Positions 10,311 through 21,478 are shown, counted from the first letter of the stretch. The stretch is DNA of 64,000 nt from Diplonema japonicum (GCA_964019335.1 OZ025683.1:525564-589563), one strand, 5' to 3'. The notes: generated from the sequence alone by a model not told the origin. Program-made: numbers and translations.

Positions 10311-13300
10311 ATGCATAATAAAGTAATATGCTATGTTAGTATAATATTGTTATTTTGCAGTGATGTGCAGGCCTCATGTTCGTACGCTGTTGTAAAGAGC
10401 AATACGTGTGAATCCAGCGGGTTTGGGATAATCACGACACAAACACAATGTGACGCAGCTGTTGTTGCACTGATGACCAGTCCCCCAGGGTCAACTGTCA
10501 CCTTGGAGGCCGATACTACTTACCCTCGTGGGTGCTACATCCTGCAGTTCTCTAACAGTGCCCCGTACATTAACACTGCTGTGTCATCAACACCCTGCTC
10601 TGACAGCAGTAGGTGCCTGTGTTCCGATTGCCCAACACCAGCACCTGACACTCCAGCTCCCGACACTCCCGCCCCACCTACAGCTATACCCACCCAGGCA
10701 CCCCCAACGTCGCCTCCCGACACCAATGCTCCTCCAACACCGGCACCCGCTACGCTGCCTCCCGACACTGACGCTCCTCCAACACCGGCACCCCTTACGT
10801 CGCCTCCCGACACCAATGCTCCTCCAACTCCGGCGCCCCCAACGTCGCCTCCCGACACCAATGCTCCTCCAACTCCGGCACCCGCTACGCTGCCTCCCGA
10901 CACTAACGCTCCTCCAACTCCGGCACCCCCGACAGCTGTGCCTACTGACGCTCCTCTTACACTTGTTCCTCCTACAGCTGTTCCCACAGTTGCGCCACCA
11001 ACGATTGCTCCGCCCACTGCCGCACCTCTCACTGCAGAGCCGACAGCAATCCCAACAGCCATTCCTACTGACGCTCCTCCGACAGCCGAACCTACTGCAA
11101 TACCTACTGCAGAACCGACAGCTGTTCCGACTGCACCACCGACTGCACCCCCCACAGCACAGCCAACTGTGGCACCACCTACTATGGAGCCCACTGCAAC
11201 GCCAACAACAGCACCTCTCACAGCGGAGCCCACGATATCTCCAACAGCTGTCCCTACAGCAGCCCCTCCCACAGCAGTCCCAACTGCCAATCCAACATTT
11301 GCTCCAGCAACTTTGGTTCCTACAGCAACACCGACACTAGCACCACTTACTGCTATCCCAACCGCAACTCCAACAGCCCCGCCGACGACTCTGCCGACTA
11401 CGGCCTCGCCAACTGCTCCTCCTACTGCTCCTCCTACTGTTCCACCAACGGCGGAGCCACAGGCCACTGCCCAGCCTACTACCCTACCCCCAACTCAGTT
11501 GCCCACTCCCGTACCGACGGCGGCACCCAGCTACCTTCCTGCTCAGGATTTGCTTACTGAGTCCGATACCGACTTAGGGGCAGCTGCAGCGCTCACAGGA
11601 ATTGCATCGGGAGGGACAGCAGCACACGCATCGATGCTGGTGCTGCTGATGGACGGTTCGTGTGACGGGACAGACAAGAAGCTACCATGGGCGCTGCAGC
11701 CACTGCAGCTCACAGTACACGGGTCTCACTACGCTGGTGTTATCATCGGGAATTTCATTCTGGTGATTGCCGTTGCTGTTGTGTTGTACTTGCTGTACCT
11801 TCTGGTGAGGTACGTGTCGATTGTGAGGAATAGGTTCAGCCCTGGTGCTGGTGACATAGAAGACCCGTTGGGGCTCGTTAGGCTCCCTGCCGGCCCGCTC
11901 TACGCGGTACTGTTCTTCTACCAGTCGTTTGCTTTCACAGGAATCCACCTCATGGTGTACCCCCCTAACGTGGCTCTGTGTTTGTTGGGTATCGTCACCA
12001 CCATCGGGTGCTTGGTGTTCCCTGTTGTGACTTGTTATCAGGTGGCACAAGGTGTGCCCGAAGATGCTTATTACATGCACGACGTGAATGAACGCCCACG
12101 GTGGCTGATATTCTTTGTTGGGAAAGGGGAATGGGTGTGTACGAGAAAAGATCACGCATGGGTACGCAGGTGGTGTTCAATGGTTAGATCCTTCAAGCAA
12201 GATAGGTGCTATTTTATCGCAGCCGACTTTGCCGCCATGTTCGCCATCGCCATCGCAACTGTTCCGAGGGCCAGCACTATGGTGGCCTGCGGTCATTTGC
12301 GCATGGCGCAGGCCGCGATTAACATGGCAGGCTTGATGGGCGAACTGTACACCCGTCCGCATGTGAGGTCGAGGGACAACTACTCCGACTGCGTGAGGTT
12401 GACCCTGCAGGTCTTGGCTTGTGTTTGCATGGCTTTCGGTTATTACTCGGGCGACAGCAACAACGTAGCATTTGGCTTTGCAAGCGCCATGTTCATCGGT
12501 GCGTTGTGTTTGATCTTCGTGAAGCTTATTCTTGATGGCATTACTGAGCTGTGGCTGCTGTGCAACAAGAGAAGGGCAAAGCTGCAAGCCTTCGCATGGA
12601 ACGAGCGGTATGAGGGCCCTGGGAAGGAGATGGCGGAGAGCTTGTTGATGACGAAGTCCATTGCTGACATCGTCGACGTGGAGAGCGTGGGCAGCAATAT
12701 CCTCAGCCCAAGTCCTTCGCCCACCCCGAGCCCCAAGGCGAAGGATTCGATGAGCAGCTACGATCCACCGCAGCAGCAAAACGATTCTTCTTCTGAAGAA
12801 GACCGCCCCTTATTCAAACCTGCCAGCTACAGGAGGGTCAGCAGGAGGGAGAGCTCGCCCTCGCCAATGGCCACAAGTGGGGGGTCGTTTAACCGTGTTG
12901 CCAGCATCAATGCGAGTAATGGCAGCATAAGGTTGCCAAGGTCGCGCAATGGAAGCTTCCCTCCGCGCGGTCCTAAGAAGCAGAGGCAGAGGTCGCAGCC
13001 AACCTTGCAGGAGCTTTTGGACATGCCAGAGAGGGAACTGGGCCAGCACACGTTGCTGCCCGCATTGAGGAAGTTGCACAAGGTGATCGCGAATGGCGAC
13101 GTGAAACGAGCTAATGAGCTCGCGGACAAGATGGAGGAGAACCCCTTGGCGGGCGGCATGATCGCCTCCATGCTCTCCAAGCACTTCTACCCCAACGTGC
13201 CGAAGGCTATCCTCGCAGACAACCCGCGCAGCTTCTTCGCGATCGATGCACAGGCTCGCCCTCAGTCACCAAGCTTCTACTCGAGCTTCGCGTCCACACC

Positions 13301-13385
13301 TGGCTCCGCTTCCTCCGACGTCAGGGAGAGCAGGATGCAGAAACGTTCATCTCTTTCTATCTCGTTGCCCCTCACGCAGATCTGA
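10311..13385 (+). CDS. Secreted/surface protein: signal peptide, Pro/Thr stalk, six-span membrane domain
   Basis: The start chosen is ATG 10311, 4 nt after a CTTCACAACAG acceptor. It gives a classic signal peptide (VICYVSIILLFCSDVQAS), which the upstream in-frame ATG at 10260 would bury. The protein has 1,024 residues. Residues 20-105 form a small Cys-rich domain (YPRGCYILQFSN, then C-x-C). About 107-413 is a mucin-like stalk of PTPAP/PPDT/APPTA repeats. About 465-755 has six hydrophobic spans (for example IIGNFILVIAVAVVLYLLYL and GIVTTIGCLVFPVVTCYQVA). The final 270 residues form a Ser/Pro- and Arg-rich tail, probably cytoplasmic, with a helical end (LQELLDMPERELGQH). This plan resembles large putative membrane protein families of free-living kinetoplastids. 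The likely role is a surface receptor or adhesion protein; inference. Confidence 0.85.
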   Translation: MHNKVICYVSIILLFCSDVQASCSYAVVKSNTCESSGFGIITTQTQCDAAVVALMTSPPGSTVTLEADTTYPRGCYILQFSNSAPYINTAVSSTPCSDSSRCLCSDCPTPAPDTPAPDTPAPPTAIPTQAPPTSPPDTNAPPTPAPATLPPDTDAPPTPAPLTSPPDTNAPPTPAPPTSPPDTNAPPTPAPATLPPDTNAPPTPAPPTAVPTDAPLTLVPPTAVPTVAPPTIAPPTAAPLTAEPTAIPTAIPTDAPPTAEPTAIPTAEPTAVPTAPPTAPPTAQPTVAPPTMEPTATPTTAPLTAEPTISPTAVPTAAPPTAVPTANPTFAPATLVPTATPTLAPLTAIPTATPTAPPTTLPTTASPTAPPTAPPTVPPTAEPQATAQPTTLPPTQLPTPVPTAAPSYLPAQDLLTESDTDLGAAAALTGIASGGTAAHASMLVLLMDGSCDGTDKKLPWALQPLQLTVHGSHYAGVIIGNFILVIAVAVVLYLLYLLVRYVSIVRNRFSPGAGDIEDPLGLVRLPAGPLYAVLFFYQSFAFTGIHLMVYPPNVALCLLGIVTTIGCLVFPVVTCYQVAQGVPEDAYYMHDVNERPRWLIFFVGKGEWVCTRKDHAWVRRWCSMVRSFKQDRCYFIAADFAAMFAIAIATVPRASTMVACGHLRMAQAAINMAGLMGELYTRPHVRSRDNYSDCVRLTLQVLACVCMAFGYYSGDSNNVAFGFASAMFIGALCLIFVKLILDGITELWLLCNKRRAKLQAFAWNERYEGPGKEMAESLLMTKSIADIVDVESVGSNILSPSPSPTPSPKAKDSMSSYDPPQQQNDSSSEEDRPLFKPASYRRVSRRESSPSPMATSGGSFNRVASINASNGSIRLPRSRNGSFPPRGPKKQRQRSQPTLQELLDMPERELGQHTLLPALRKLHKVIANGDVKRANELADKMEENPLAGGMIASMLSKHFYPNVPKAILADNPRSFFAIDAQARPQSPSFYSSFASTPGSASSDVRESRMQKRSSLSISLPLTQI
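10629..11550 (+). repeat. Pro/Thr/Ala-coding degenerate tandem repeat (mucin-like stalk)
   Basis: Imperfect repeats of about 60 bp (encoding PPDTNAPPTPAP-type units) dominate 10700-10930 and then decay into PTA/APPT runs. Candidate O-glycosylated stalk. The opposite strand is also open through this stretch, an artefact of the repeat composition. Confidence 0.8.
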
Positions 13386-14205
13386 TATTCAACGGTCGTC
13401 AGTTCAGGTTTGTTATGTTGCTTCGGCCTCGGACAGGACCCATGGCCTTGGTCATCACACCTTGGCCATGCCTTGGTCATCACACCCGTGTGCATGAGAA
13501 AGAACTACAAAGGTGCGGTCTGGTGTATCCAAACGCTCTTTTTTTTTCTCTTATCTCTTATCGTACCTCACTCCTCCTCCGATCCCCTCTGGCCTTTTTT
13601 TCTTTTCTTGTATCGGGGGTATCTTGGTCCTGTTTTTTCTTTTTTATTTCTATTTTTTGCCTCTTTTTTTTTTTTTTTGTTTCAATGAAGTAATGGCGGA
13701 ACACTTTAGGAGGACCACAGCAGCAATTGCCAATTGCTGGCAAATGGTGCTTTTTGTTGATTTGTGATTCAGACTTCTTAATAGTGTTTTCCCTCTTCCC
13801 CCTCCCTTCTTCTTTTAGAGTAGCTCATCAAAATATGAAGGAACAGGTTGGCAGTTTTTAGCACAACACAACACGACTTGCAGGTGAGCGCGAAAACGCA
13901 CCTGAAATGTCTGCTCTCCAGCCCTATGTTAGTGTGCCGAGTTCTGAGACTTTTCGAACGCACCGGCTAGAAGTTTGGCTAATAACATGCTTTTTCGGCA
14001 AGTCTGCACAGTAACAGGTTGTTACTTTACTTTTTTGCAGATATTTACTTAGAAAAAATAAGGTGAGGGGATTTGAGCCATTCCCGCCATTGTTCAGCAA
14101 ATAGAGTGAACACGGTTTACACTTCGCGGACACATTAGCTTCCCCCCTCCCCTTTCTTTTCGTTTGGATATTTTCTTCTTCCTCATTTGTTCCCGCAGCC
14201 CATGT

Positions 14206-14236
<31 letters not shown>

Positions 14237-14718
14237 CTCTCGCCTGACGGCCTTTATCGGTTTTTCTTCTTTTTCTTTTTTCTCCTTCCTTTTTTTTTTT
14301 TTTTCTTCTCTTTATGCTGAGAGTGTCCTCTGTACTCAACTTAGGAAAAAAATGTGGGCTACACAGTAGGCCAAGGGCCTTAGTGGCTCCCTTCTTTTTT
14401 ATGTTCGAGCGTCTGGTTCTTGCTTTTGTCTATTGTTTTATTGATTTTTCGCTTGGGAGCTCCCGCCTGCAAAGGGTAAAACAATGCGCAAAATTAACAA
14501 AAGTAAACAACAAACAAACAACAATACACAAAAGAAGGGAGAGAGAGAAGGGGAAGAAAAAAAAAAAGAAAAAGAAAAGGGGGGGAAAGAATAAAGGAAA
14601 CAATTTCTGTGCGAATGTCTTCTGCGGCTTATCCGGCTTGAGATGACCACTTTAATTTGTTATTCCCTCCCTTCCTCACTCTCCCTTTTATGCCCCGTTC
14701 CCTGTTCTGTGATGTGAT
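13386..14718. other. Intergenic, pyrimidine tracts and short direct repeats
   Basis: No gene is supported. A 16-bp direct repeat (CCTTGGTCATCACACC) occurs at about 13445 and 13471. Several T-runs (13669-13679, 14209-14235, 14291-14304) create meaningless poly-Phe or poly-Lys ORFs. Confidence 0.5.
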
Positions 14719-17700
14719 GTGTCTTGTGGGACAGGAAACAAAGTGCTTTTATGTTTTTGTAGTGAGCAATTTAAAAAGAGAATTAAGGTGGGGATGTTTT
14801 TTTTTTTTTTCGGGAGAAGCGTGGCGCGACAACCAAAGGAGAAGTGCCTGTCGGCGAAATCTGTGGTTGAGGCGACAGGTGCGGCAGTGGGCTGGCAGAA
14901 GTGCATCGCCGAGGTGAAGCGGAAAGTCTCGCACATCCTTGCGGGAGTCCAAGATTTGCTCGACAGGGGACTAGCAAGCAACATGCCGGAGCAGCTGCTG
15001 AGGACTTGGGCGAATGCTATAAAGGTGTTAGCGAAGCTCCCGCAGCTTCCGAGATGCGAGGTGGGTCTGATGAAGGACAATTTTGAAACGATTATCATCA
15101 AACTTCAACGCCTAGACGACGACCTGTCCGCTCTGGCGCGAGTGATCGCAAAGGACGCGAGGGTCGAGCGTGAAAGGAAGTATGAAGAGAGGATCAACAC
15201 CCACTTCAAGGAGGAACGGAAGAGGGTGACCGCCTTCGTGAAGGGCACAACGGCATCAGCAACGCAGGCAGTGGAAGGCGACGGGGTTCTCACGGCAGAT
15301 CTTGAAGAGATGGACAAGATGATGCACAAGGAGTGGGACCCTATTTTTCAGCTGTACGGTGGGGATCGAGGAGAGCCGCAGTACAACGCCTTTAGAACGA
15401 GGTACAGGGAGTACATCGTGTCGCAGAAGATGGAACTTCGACCACTTACAGGAGAGGATCTGAGGGCGGTGTTGGCCAAGAAGTCAACGAGAACGGCTCC
15501 AGGGGTGGATGGATGGAGGATGGCGGAACTGCGTGCCATGCCGGTAGTACTGCTGGATGCTTGGGCCGAGCTGTTCAACGCAGTCGAGACGACAGGGAAG
15601 TGGCCGAAAGCACTCCTGACAGCGCTGGTGACGTTGATCCCGAAGGGTGGCGAGAGGACTCCTCTGAACCATCGGCCGATCACAGTCACGAGCGCGGTCT
15701 ATCGGCTGTGGGCATGTGCGAGGCTGCGTGACATCACGCTGTGGCAAGAGAAGTGGATCGACGACTCTCAGCATGGTTTCAGACCGAAGAGAGGCACGGA
15801 TAGCATTCTGATGGAGCTCAGTACACAGCTCGAAGAGGCGCTGTTGACAGGCACCCCTCTCAACGGCATTGCGTTGGATTTTGTCAAGTGCTTCGACAGA
15901 GTCCCACAGCAGATAGCTTTTGGCCTGATGCAAGATCTCGGTTTGCACGAGCGGATACTGACCCCCTTGAAAGCTATGTATGCGAACCTGAAGCGGCGAT
16001 TCCGTTTCCCGACAGGTGTTGGCTCAGAGTTCCGAGTGACGAATGGTATCCTGCAAGGGTGCCCCATCTCGGTAATCATGGTGAACGCCTTGGTGTCGGT
16101 GATGGTGAAGTGCGTGATGACGGAAGTACCAGGAGCTTGGTCACTTTCGTACGCGGATGACGTGTACCTCCTGGCGCGTTTAGCGGAGGTCCTGACAAGG
16201 GCGACCAACAAGGTGATCGAGTTCGGGGACCGGACAGAGATGCGCCTCAACGGAAAGAAGTCGCAGGGATTCTCGACGAAAAACGAGATCGGCCCTAGTT
16301 TAGTATGCACCGGTTCCTCGTTCAAGGTAGCTGGGGAGATCAAATCACTTGGCGTGAACCTGAGCATGGATGGGAATCACAGGCTGGACAAGCTGGACGC
16401 AGCGGAGGGACGCCTGACCCGTCTCGGAGCTTTGCCACTAGGGTTTGAGAACAAGTCGACGATGTTGACGAGCACTGTGCTACCGTCGTGTCTGTACGGA
16501 GCAACGTATGCGGCACCCTCGGACGACCAGCTGAAGAAGATGTGTACAGCGGCAGTGGTCTCCCTGTGGGGCCCCCAGTTCGGGATGAGAAACCCCGTGT
16601 CTGTACTGAGCGTTCTGCTGCCAGGGCATACGGCACATCCGCTGTCGAAGGTCATCTACGGAACGATAAACAGCTTGGTCCGGGAGAGCCTGGCCTCTCC
16701 GCGTTTGCGGCAGCGTGTTGGTGAGATCATTGGTCTATACCAGGACCGTGATGACGATGAGGTGATGGGTCCGATTGGAGTCCTGCGGAACAGATGGCTC
16801 CCCTTTCTGGGGAAGGGATGGTCCTTTGTGGCCGACCTGCACGGAGATACAGCGGTGGCTCACAAAGTGAGGCAAGCCATCAGACCGGCAGTTGCGAAGA
16901 GGCTGATCGAGAAGAGATCAACCTTCGTGGGGATGGAGGCAGGGGCGTGCCCGTCCACGAACTATTGGTGGAAAAAGCTCCAGGCCCGGAGACCGTTGGT
17001 GTCCTTTAGGTTGCGGCGCATCATTAGTGGTGCAGTGTTCACGACTCACCCGAGGGTGTGGGGGAGAAAATTGGATGGCCCTGGTGTGGAAAACCCAGCA
17101 TTAGCGTGTGACGTTTGCGACCACCGGTCCCAGACAACGACCAGCATGACGGAGCATGCACTGTGGGAGTGCGAGCCGGCAAGGAGTGTGTTGGAAAGCG
17201 AGCAATACGCAGAGGTGAAGCGAGAAGGCCTCCCAGCTGCCACAGCCCTTCACGGGATAGTCCCAAGAGGAGCCGACAAAGCAGGGAAAGAACGTGCCAG
17301 GATGGTGCAACAATACCTCCTGAAAGTAGTGACGGTCCGTGACGCCAGAGCAGCGGAAAAAAGCAAGAGAGTGCTCACCTCCAACCCTTGGGATGAGGTA
17401 ACGACAGGGAGGCAACATGATGTTCCGACGGAAGCGTTGCTGAAGGCGAACGGGGCGTCAGGCGCGGTCCTGACCTTTCATCTGAAGAACGTCCTCAAGT
17501 GGCTAAGAGGCCTACGATGGTACGATGGTAAGAAGAAAACTTCCGTCACTACAATGGAACTCGCCATAGACTATGAGCAGACCACCCGCCGGTCACTCAT
17601 AGGTCCCCTCGACGATCAGGACCTGCTCACGGAGAAGGCCGCAAGGATGCGATACATCTTGGGTCGCATCCAGAAATGCTCAGCACGCTGTGGAAGGTCA

Positions 17701-17925
17701 GCCTTCCCCGCCAACGCCAAATCAAGGGTGCATACCCTTCGACATCTTGGGGGCCCGACGGCACACGGCTACGACAGGAGACCACTCTTCTCCTCGAGCC
17801 AAACCCCCCCCTACCTAGCACGACTCCAAGCAGTGTTTCTCGCCCAGATGCCGTCCATCTCATCGCGACAAACAGCCACCGCAGGCACCAGACAGCAACC
17901 GCAGAACGGTGACCGATTAGTGTGA
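14719..17925 (+). mobile_element. Non-LTR retrotransposon reverse transcriptase ORF
   Basis: The open frame runs 1,068 codons. Reverse-transcriptase blocks appear in order: TAPGVDGWRMAEL (fingers), LIPKGGERTPLNHRPIT, HGFRPKRGT, motif A ALDFVKCFDRV, motif B ILQGCPISV, the catalytic YADD at residues 478-481, and a thumb region. A Cys/His cluster (CDVCDH...EHALWEC, about residue 798) follows, as in many LINE-type ORF2 proteins. A final domain (WYDGKKKTSVTTMELAIDYE) precedes the TGA/TAG-flanked end. No APE endonuclease domain is seen upstream, so the copy is probably 5'-truncated, or its endonuclease is of another type. The true start is uncertain because the frame enters through a T-run (14798-14811). 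A start at the ATG near 14794 or later is possible. The frame is intact, so the insertion is recent or active. Confidence 0.88.
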
Positions 17926-18446
17926 ATTTCTACCTGAACAGTGAGCACCCCCATGCACACTGAAATTTTATCGAGTTTTTTTTTTTTTTGTGTTTTTTTT
18001 TTTTAATTCGTGCTGATAATATGGGGAAATGAGAAAAGATTTTGGGTTAACGGAAACAGGAAGTGATGCAGCCGGGGGGGGGGGGGGGGGGGACTATCCG
18101 TCAATCTAGCTAATGAGGTTTCTATTCTTTTCTTTTCTGTGTTTTTTTTTTTTTTTTTTTTTTGGTGAAGATCTGGAGGGACGCCTGCCTTCTCGTAGTC
18201 CCCCACAGGCATGGAGGCGTTGCAAGAGCGCCAATAGCACCATAGGTACAATGCGCCTTGGCGTCCAGTATTCCTTCTTCTTTTTCTTTTTTATTCTATT
18301 GAAGCCCCCCTATGTATTTTTAAGTTTTTTTTTTTTTTTAAATACAACCCGGAAAAAAATGCAACAACAACAACTGCTTCGTTGGGTAAAAGTTCATTTT
18401 GAGGGCTATTTTTTGTTGGCCGTTTTTAGGCCTTTTCTTTTTTGTT

Positions 18447-18488
18447 GGCGGGCCGTTGCTAACCACTTCGTTCCTATCATAGTGAATT
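18447..18488 (+). repeat. Dispersed 42-bp element, copy 2
   Basis: Differs from the 4334 copy by one base over 42, although its surroundings are unrelated homopolymer sequence. Confidence 0.75.
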
Positions 18489-18954
18489 TTTGTTTGTTCT
18501 TTTTTTTTTTTTTTCTTCCATGTTGGCTTGTTGTTTAATCGTTCTTAGCTTTATATTTAAAAAAAAAAAAAAAAAAAGAAACGCTTTTATCCAAAGCTTC
18601 TCCCCCCCCACCCCTGCCCAGAAAAGGGACAACAAAAAGAAAAATAACCTGGTCCACCCCCACTTGGTTTACTGTGTTTTTTTTTTTTTTTTTTTTATTC
18701 TAAGGGTGGTCCTCAAGTGGGATTTGCCCTTAAACGTTGCCTTTTTTTTTCTCTTTTTTAAACAGTAACATAGAGGGGGAGGGAAACAAATGGTGAATTG
18801 AATGAACGGGGTGAATAAATCGTTGGGGGGGGTTTTTTTTTGTCTGTTTTGAGAATTGGAAAGAGAATCAAAAAAAAAGAATAGGGGGGAAAGAACAGAA
18901 AAAAAAAAAAACGTAAAGGGTAGCAAAAAAGAAAGAAAAGAGTAAAGAAGAAAC

Positions 18955-19105
18955 ACTAATAGTTAAGGTCAACACTTCTCTTCAACCGTTGTGGTGAGAT
19001 ATTTATTTTTTGCGTCTTGCGCCCAAGCCGTCGGACTCTGTTATGTGGATTGAGATTGTGAAAACTGGCAATCGTCTTAAAGTGTTGACCTTGTTAGTCG
19101 TTAAT
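18955..19105. repeat. Foldback / MITE-like element
   Basis: The 13-bp sequence AAGGTCAACACTT (18965-18977) recurs inverted at 19080-19092, with weaker complementarity outside it. The enclosed 102 bp is less homopolymeric than its surroundings. No ORF. Possibly a small non-autonomous element. Confidence 0.45.
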
Positions 19106-19206
19106 ATTCAAACCATTTTTAACATTATCAATTCTTTCAATTAGTTATATTAGTTCTTTGGTGGGACAATCTTCCCCCTTGACTCCACCAGATTGTTGTC
19201 TAAAAA

Positions 19207-19243
<37 letters not shown>

Positions 19244-19300
19244 CTTCCTTCGCCCACGGGCAAAAAAACCAAAATTTTGAACGTTGGACACAGGAAGGTA

Positions 19301-19331
<31 letters not shown>

Positions 19332-19654
19332 TCTTCCGGATTTGTCCCCAGCGCGGTGCGTTTAACTACGCGTACACCCCCTCTCCCGCCTTCTGACACG
19401 TAAGTTCACCATCCCTTTCATTTTTTTTTTTTTTTCATTCTCTTTTATTTAAAGCGACTCGGATCAAACAATGCCCCAGCGGGGCTTTCCACTGTGTTTG
19501 ATTCAGAAGATTAGTGCCTCTTGTCATACAAAACCCGTAGTATGTATTCTGAGTCGTTCGTTACCTTCTTCATTTTTTTTTTTTTTTTTTTTTTTTGGAT
19601 GCATTTTAACATAACAAGGGGCTTACCTTACCCATCGACAGGCAGAAGATCAAT

Positions 19655-21478
19655 ATGAACGCGTTGTTAGTGCTTGCTTGGGGTGTCCTGGCAAGCACGA
19701 ACGAGCTCGCTGTGGGGGATAGGGGGGGCATCACCTACCCAGAAGATGGCAGCAGGTACGATAACAACGAACAAGAGCAGTGGGTCATCAACTGCACTGA
19801 TGTAGTGTACCTCACGTGGCAGAAGTTCGATCTGGAGGCGAGATACGACTTCTTGCGTATCACACACGATGACGGGGTCTTCGAGCTCGAAAGCTTCAAG
19901 TGGCCCAGAAGCCTCACAGGGCCCCTCACACTAGACTTCACTAGCGATGGGTCCGTCGTGAAGACCGGCTTCTCGATGGAGTGGTCTTGCGGAGTGAACC
20001 ATGCCTTCATGTTCCCCGCCGGCAGCACAGGCCGCATCAACTACCCCGCCTCAGGCCTTTACCCCAACCACGCGGTCGAGTACTTCAACATCAGCTGCGA
20101 GGGCACCGTGCACTTCGTGTGGGAAAGGTTCGACGTTGAAGTCCTCTTCGACAAGCTGACCATCGTCTCTCTCATTGACTCCTCGAACCTCAGGCTCGAC
20201 AATTCCCGCACCCGCCCTCCCCGCATGCAAGGACCGCTCTTCCTGCTCTTCCAAAGCGATTTATCTGTAATGCGTAAGGGCTTCGCTTTCCGGTGGCAGT
20301 GTGGCGACAGGGAGGCGGGGTGCTTCCAGACACACCCCCGCTTTCTCTCCGAACGAGTAGAGCAAGCTGACACAAATAACAGACCTGCAAGTTGTGCGGT
20401 CAAGTGCACAGACCTGTCCTATCTTTACGCAGGAGTGGAAGGGGGGCAATGTCTATGCGGTAACTCCCTAACAGGGTCGAGGAAGACAGCAGCAACGAAG
20501 TGCAACGTAGCCTGCCCGGGGGACAGCATGTCCACATGCGGCGGCACAAAGAGGATCAGTTTACATCGCCTCCCTGGCGCACCCGACCCCCCACCGGCAG
20601 TGAATCCCTCACCGATAGGGTGCTTCAAAGATGAGGAGGAAAACAGGAGGCTGAAGTACATATACGGGACTGCCTTGAACACGGTTGAGGAGTGTACGGA
20701 TGTCTGCAGGCACAATGGGTACACGCACGCAGGGCTGCAGTCGGGGAACCAGTGCTGGTGCGGGCAAGGGAGTCAGGTGGCGTCGTCTGAACGTGCCTTG
20801 AGCACAGAGTGCGACACGGCCTGCACGGGGGACGCGTCGGCAACCTGCGGCGGGCACTACAGAAACAACATTTACGTCTTGAGTGGCGTGGTGGCGGAGG
20901 AGCCGCAGCCGTCTCTCGTGGGGTGTTATAGAGATGGCGCTTCGAACAGGAAGTTTGAGAGAGCAGGCGACAGCGAGGAGTTGACGGTGAACGAGTGCGC
21001 AGTGCTGTGCAGGCACAACGGGTACAAGTACGCAGGGCTGCAGTCGGGGAGCGAATGCTGGTGCGGACAGGACATCAGCACATCGGAGCGTCTCGTTACA
21101 AGCGCCTGTGACGCCCCCTGCACCGGCAACGCAAATGAGAAGTGTGGTGCAGCGTTTAAAAACAGCGTGTACCTTGTGGACGGGACGCAGTACACCCCCC
21201 CTGCTGCCGTCTACAAGGGATGCTACAAGGACGCATCGGCTAGGACCCTCCCTAAGTATGCGTACTCGAGCTACTGGAACACTGTGGAGGAGTGTACCGC
21301 CGTCTGCAAGGCACAGGGATATACTTTTGCAGGCATGCAGGCAAGGTTACAGTGTTGGTGCGGGAATGCGCTGCCCCCAGTCCCCAGATCTGAGAGGGAA
21401 TGCAGGGCGGCTTGCAGAGGCAATCCCTCACAAATCTGTGGCGGCCATTGGCGGAACTCCGTCTACCAGCTGCTGTAG
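19655..21478 (+). CDS. Secreted protein with two CUB-like and four WSC domains, 607 aa
   Basis: A signal peptide is followed by two tandem CUB-like domains (about 22-112 and 117-216). Each ends in a [ST]-x-G-F-[SA]-[MF]-[ER]-W-x-C-G motif (TGFSMEWSCG and KGFAFRWQCG). Four WSC-type Cys-rich domains follow at about 222-306 (divergent), 322-409, 423-508 and 522-607. WSC hallmarks are visible: G-C-[FY]-[KR]-D, EEC-x2-[VL]-C, [YF]-x-[HYF]-AG-[LM]-Q, C-W-CG, C-x-[GT]-[DN]-x(4-5)-CGG/CGA and a terminal [IV]-Y. WSC domains bind glucans or other polysaccharides. The product is probably extracellular or cell-wall/food-binding. There is no membrane anchor and no intron. The ATG follows a T-tract and an acceptor AG at 19640-19641. 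Confidence in the domains is high; the biological role is inferred. Confidence 0.9.
   Translation: MNALLVLAWGVLASTNELAVGDRGGITYPEDGSRYDNNEQEQWVINCTDVVYLTWQKFDLEARYDFLRITHDDGVFELESFKWPRSLTGPLTLDFTSDGSVVKTGFSMEWSCGVNHAFMFPAGSTGRINYPASGLYPNHAVEYFNISCEGTVHFVWERFDVEVLFDKLTIVSLIDSSNLRLDNSRTRPPRMQGPLFLLFQSDLSVMRKGFAFRWQCGDREAGCFQTHPRFLSERVEQADTNNRPASCAVKCTDLSYLYAGVEGGQCLCGNSLTGSRKTAATKCNVACPGDSMSTCGGTKRISLHRLPGAPDPPPAVNPSPIGCFKDEEENRRLKYIYGTALNTVEECTDVCRHNGYTHAGLQSGNQCWCGQGSQVASSERALSTECDTACTGDASATCGGHYRNNIYVLSGVVAEEPQPSLVGCYRDGASNRKFERAGDSEELTVNECAVLCRHNGYKYAGLQSGSECWCGQDISTSERLVTSACDAPCTGNANEKCGAAFKNSVYLVDGTQYTPPAAVYKGCYKDASARTLPKYAYSSYWNTVEECTAVCKAQGYTFAGMQARLQCWCGNALPPVPRSERECRAACRGNPSQICGGHWRNSVYQLL

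Larger units (their letters stand above)
17926..19654. other. Intergenic, homopolymer-rich with 42-bp element and small foldback
   Basis: Holds long T-runs, a 19-nt G-run (18074-18092), a second copy of the 42-bp element (18447-18488) and a foldback element (about 18955-19105). A pyrimidine tract (19574-19596) and an acceptor (CATCGACAG, AG 19640-19641) precede the next gene. No coding sequence is seen. Confidence 0.5.

Noticed and set aside
10535-11467. 310-codon minus-strand Gly/Val/Ala ORF
   Set aside because: Shadow of the Pro/Thr stalk repeats in the plus-strand membrane protein.
13513-14369. Poly-Phe and poly-Lys ORFs in T-rich spacers here and elsewhere
   Set aside because: Translations of homopolymer tracts.
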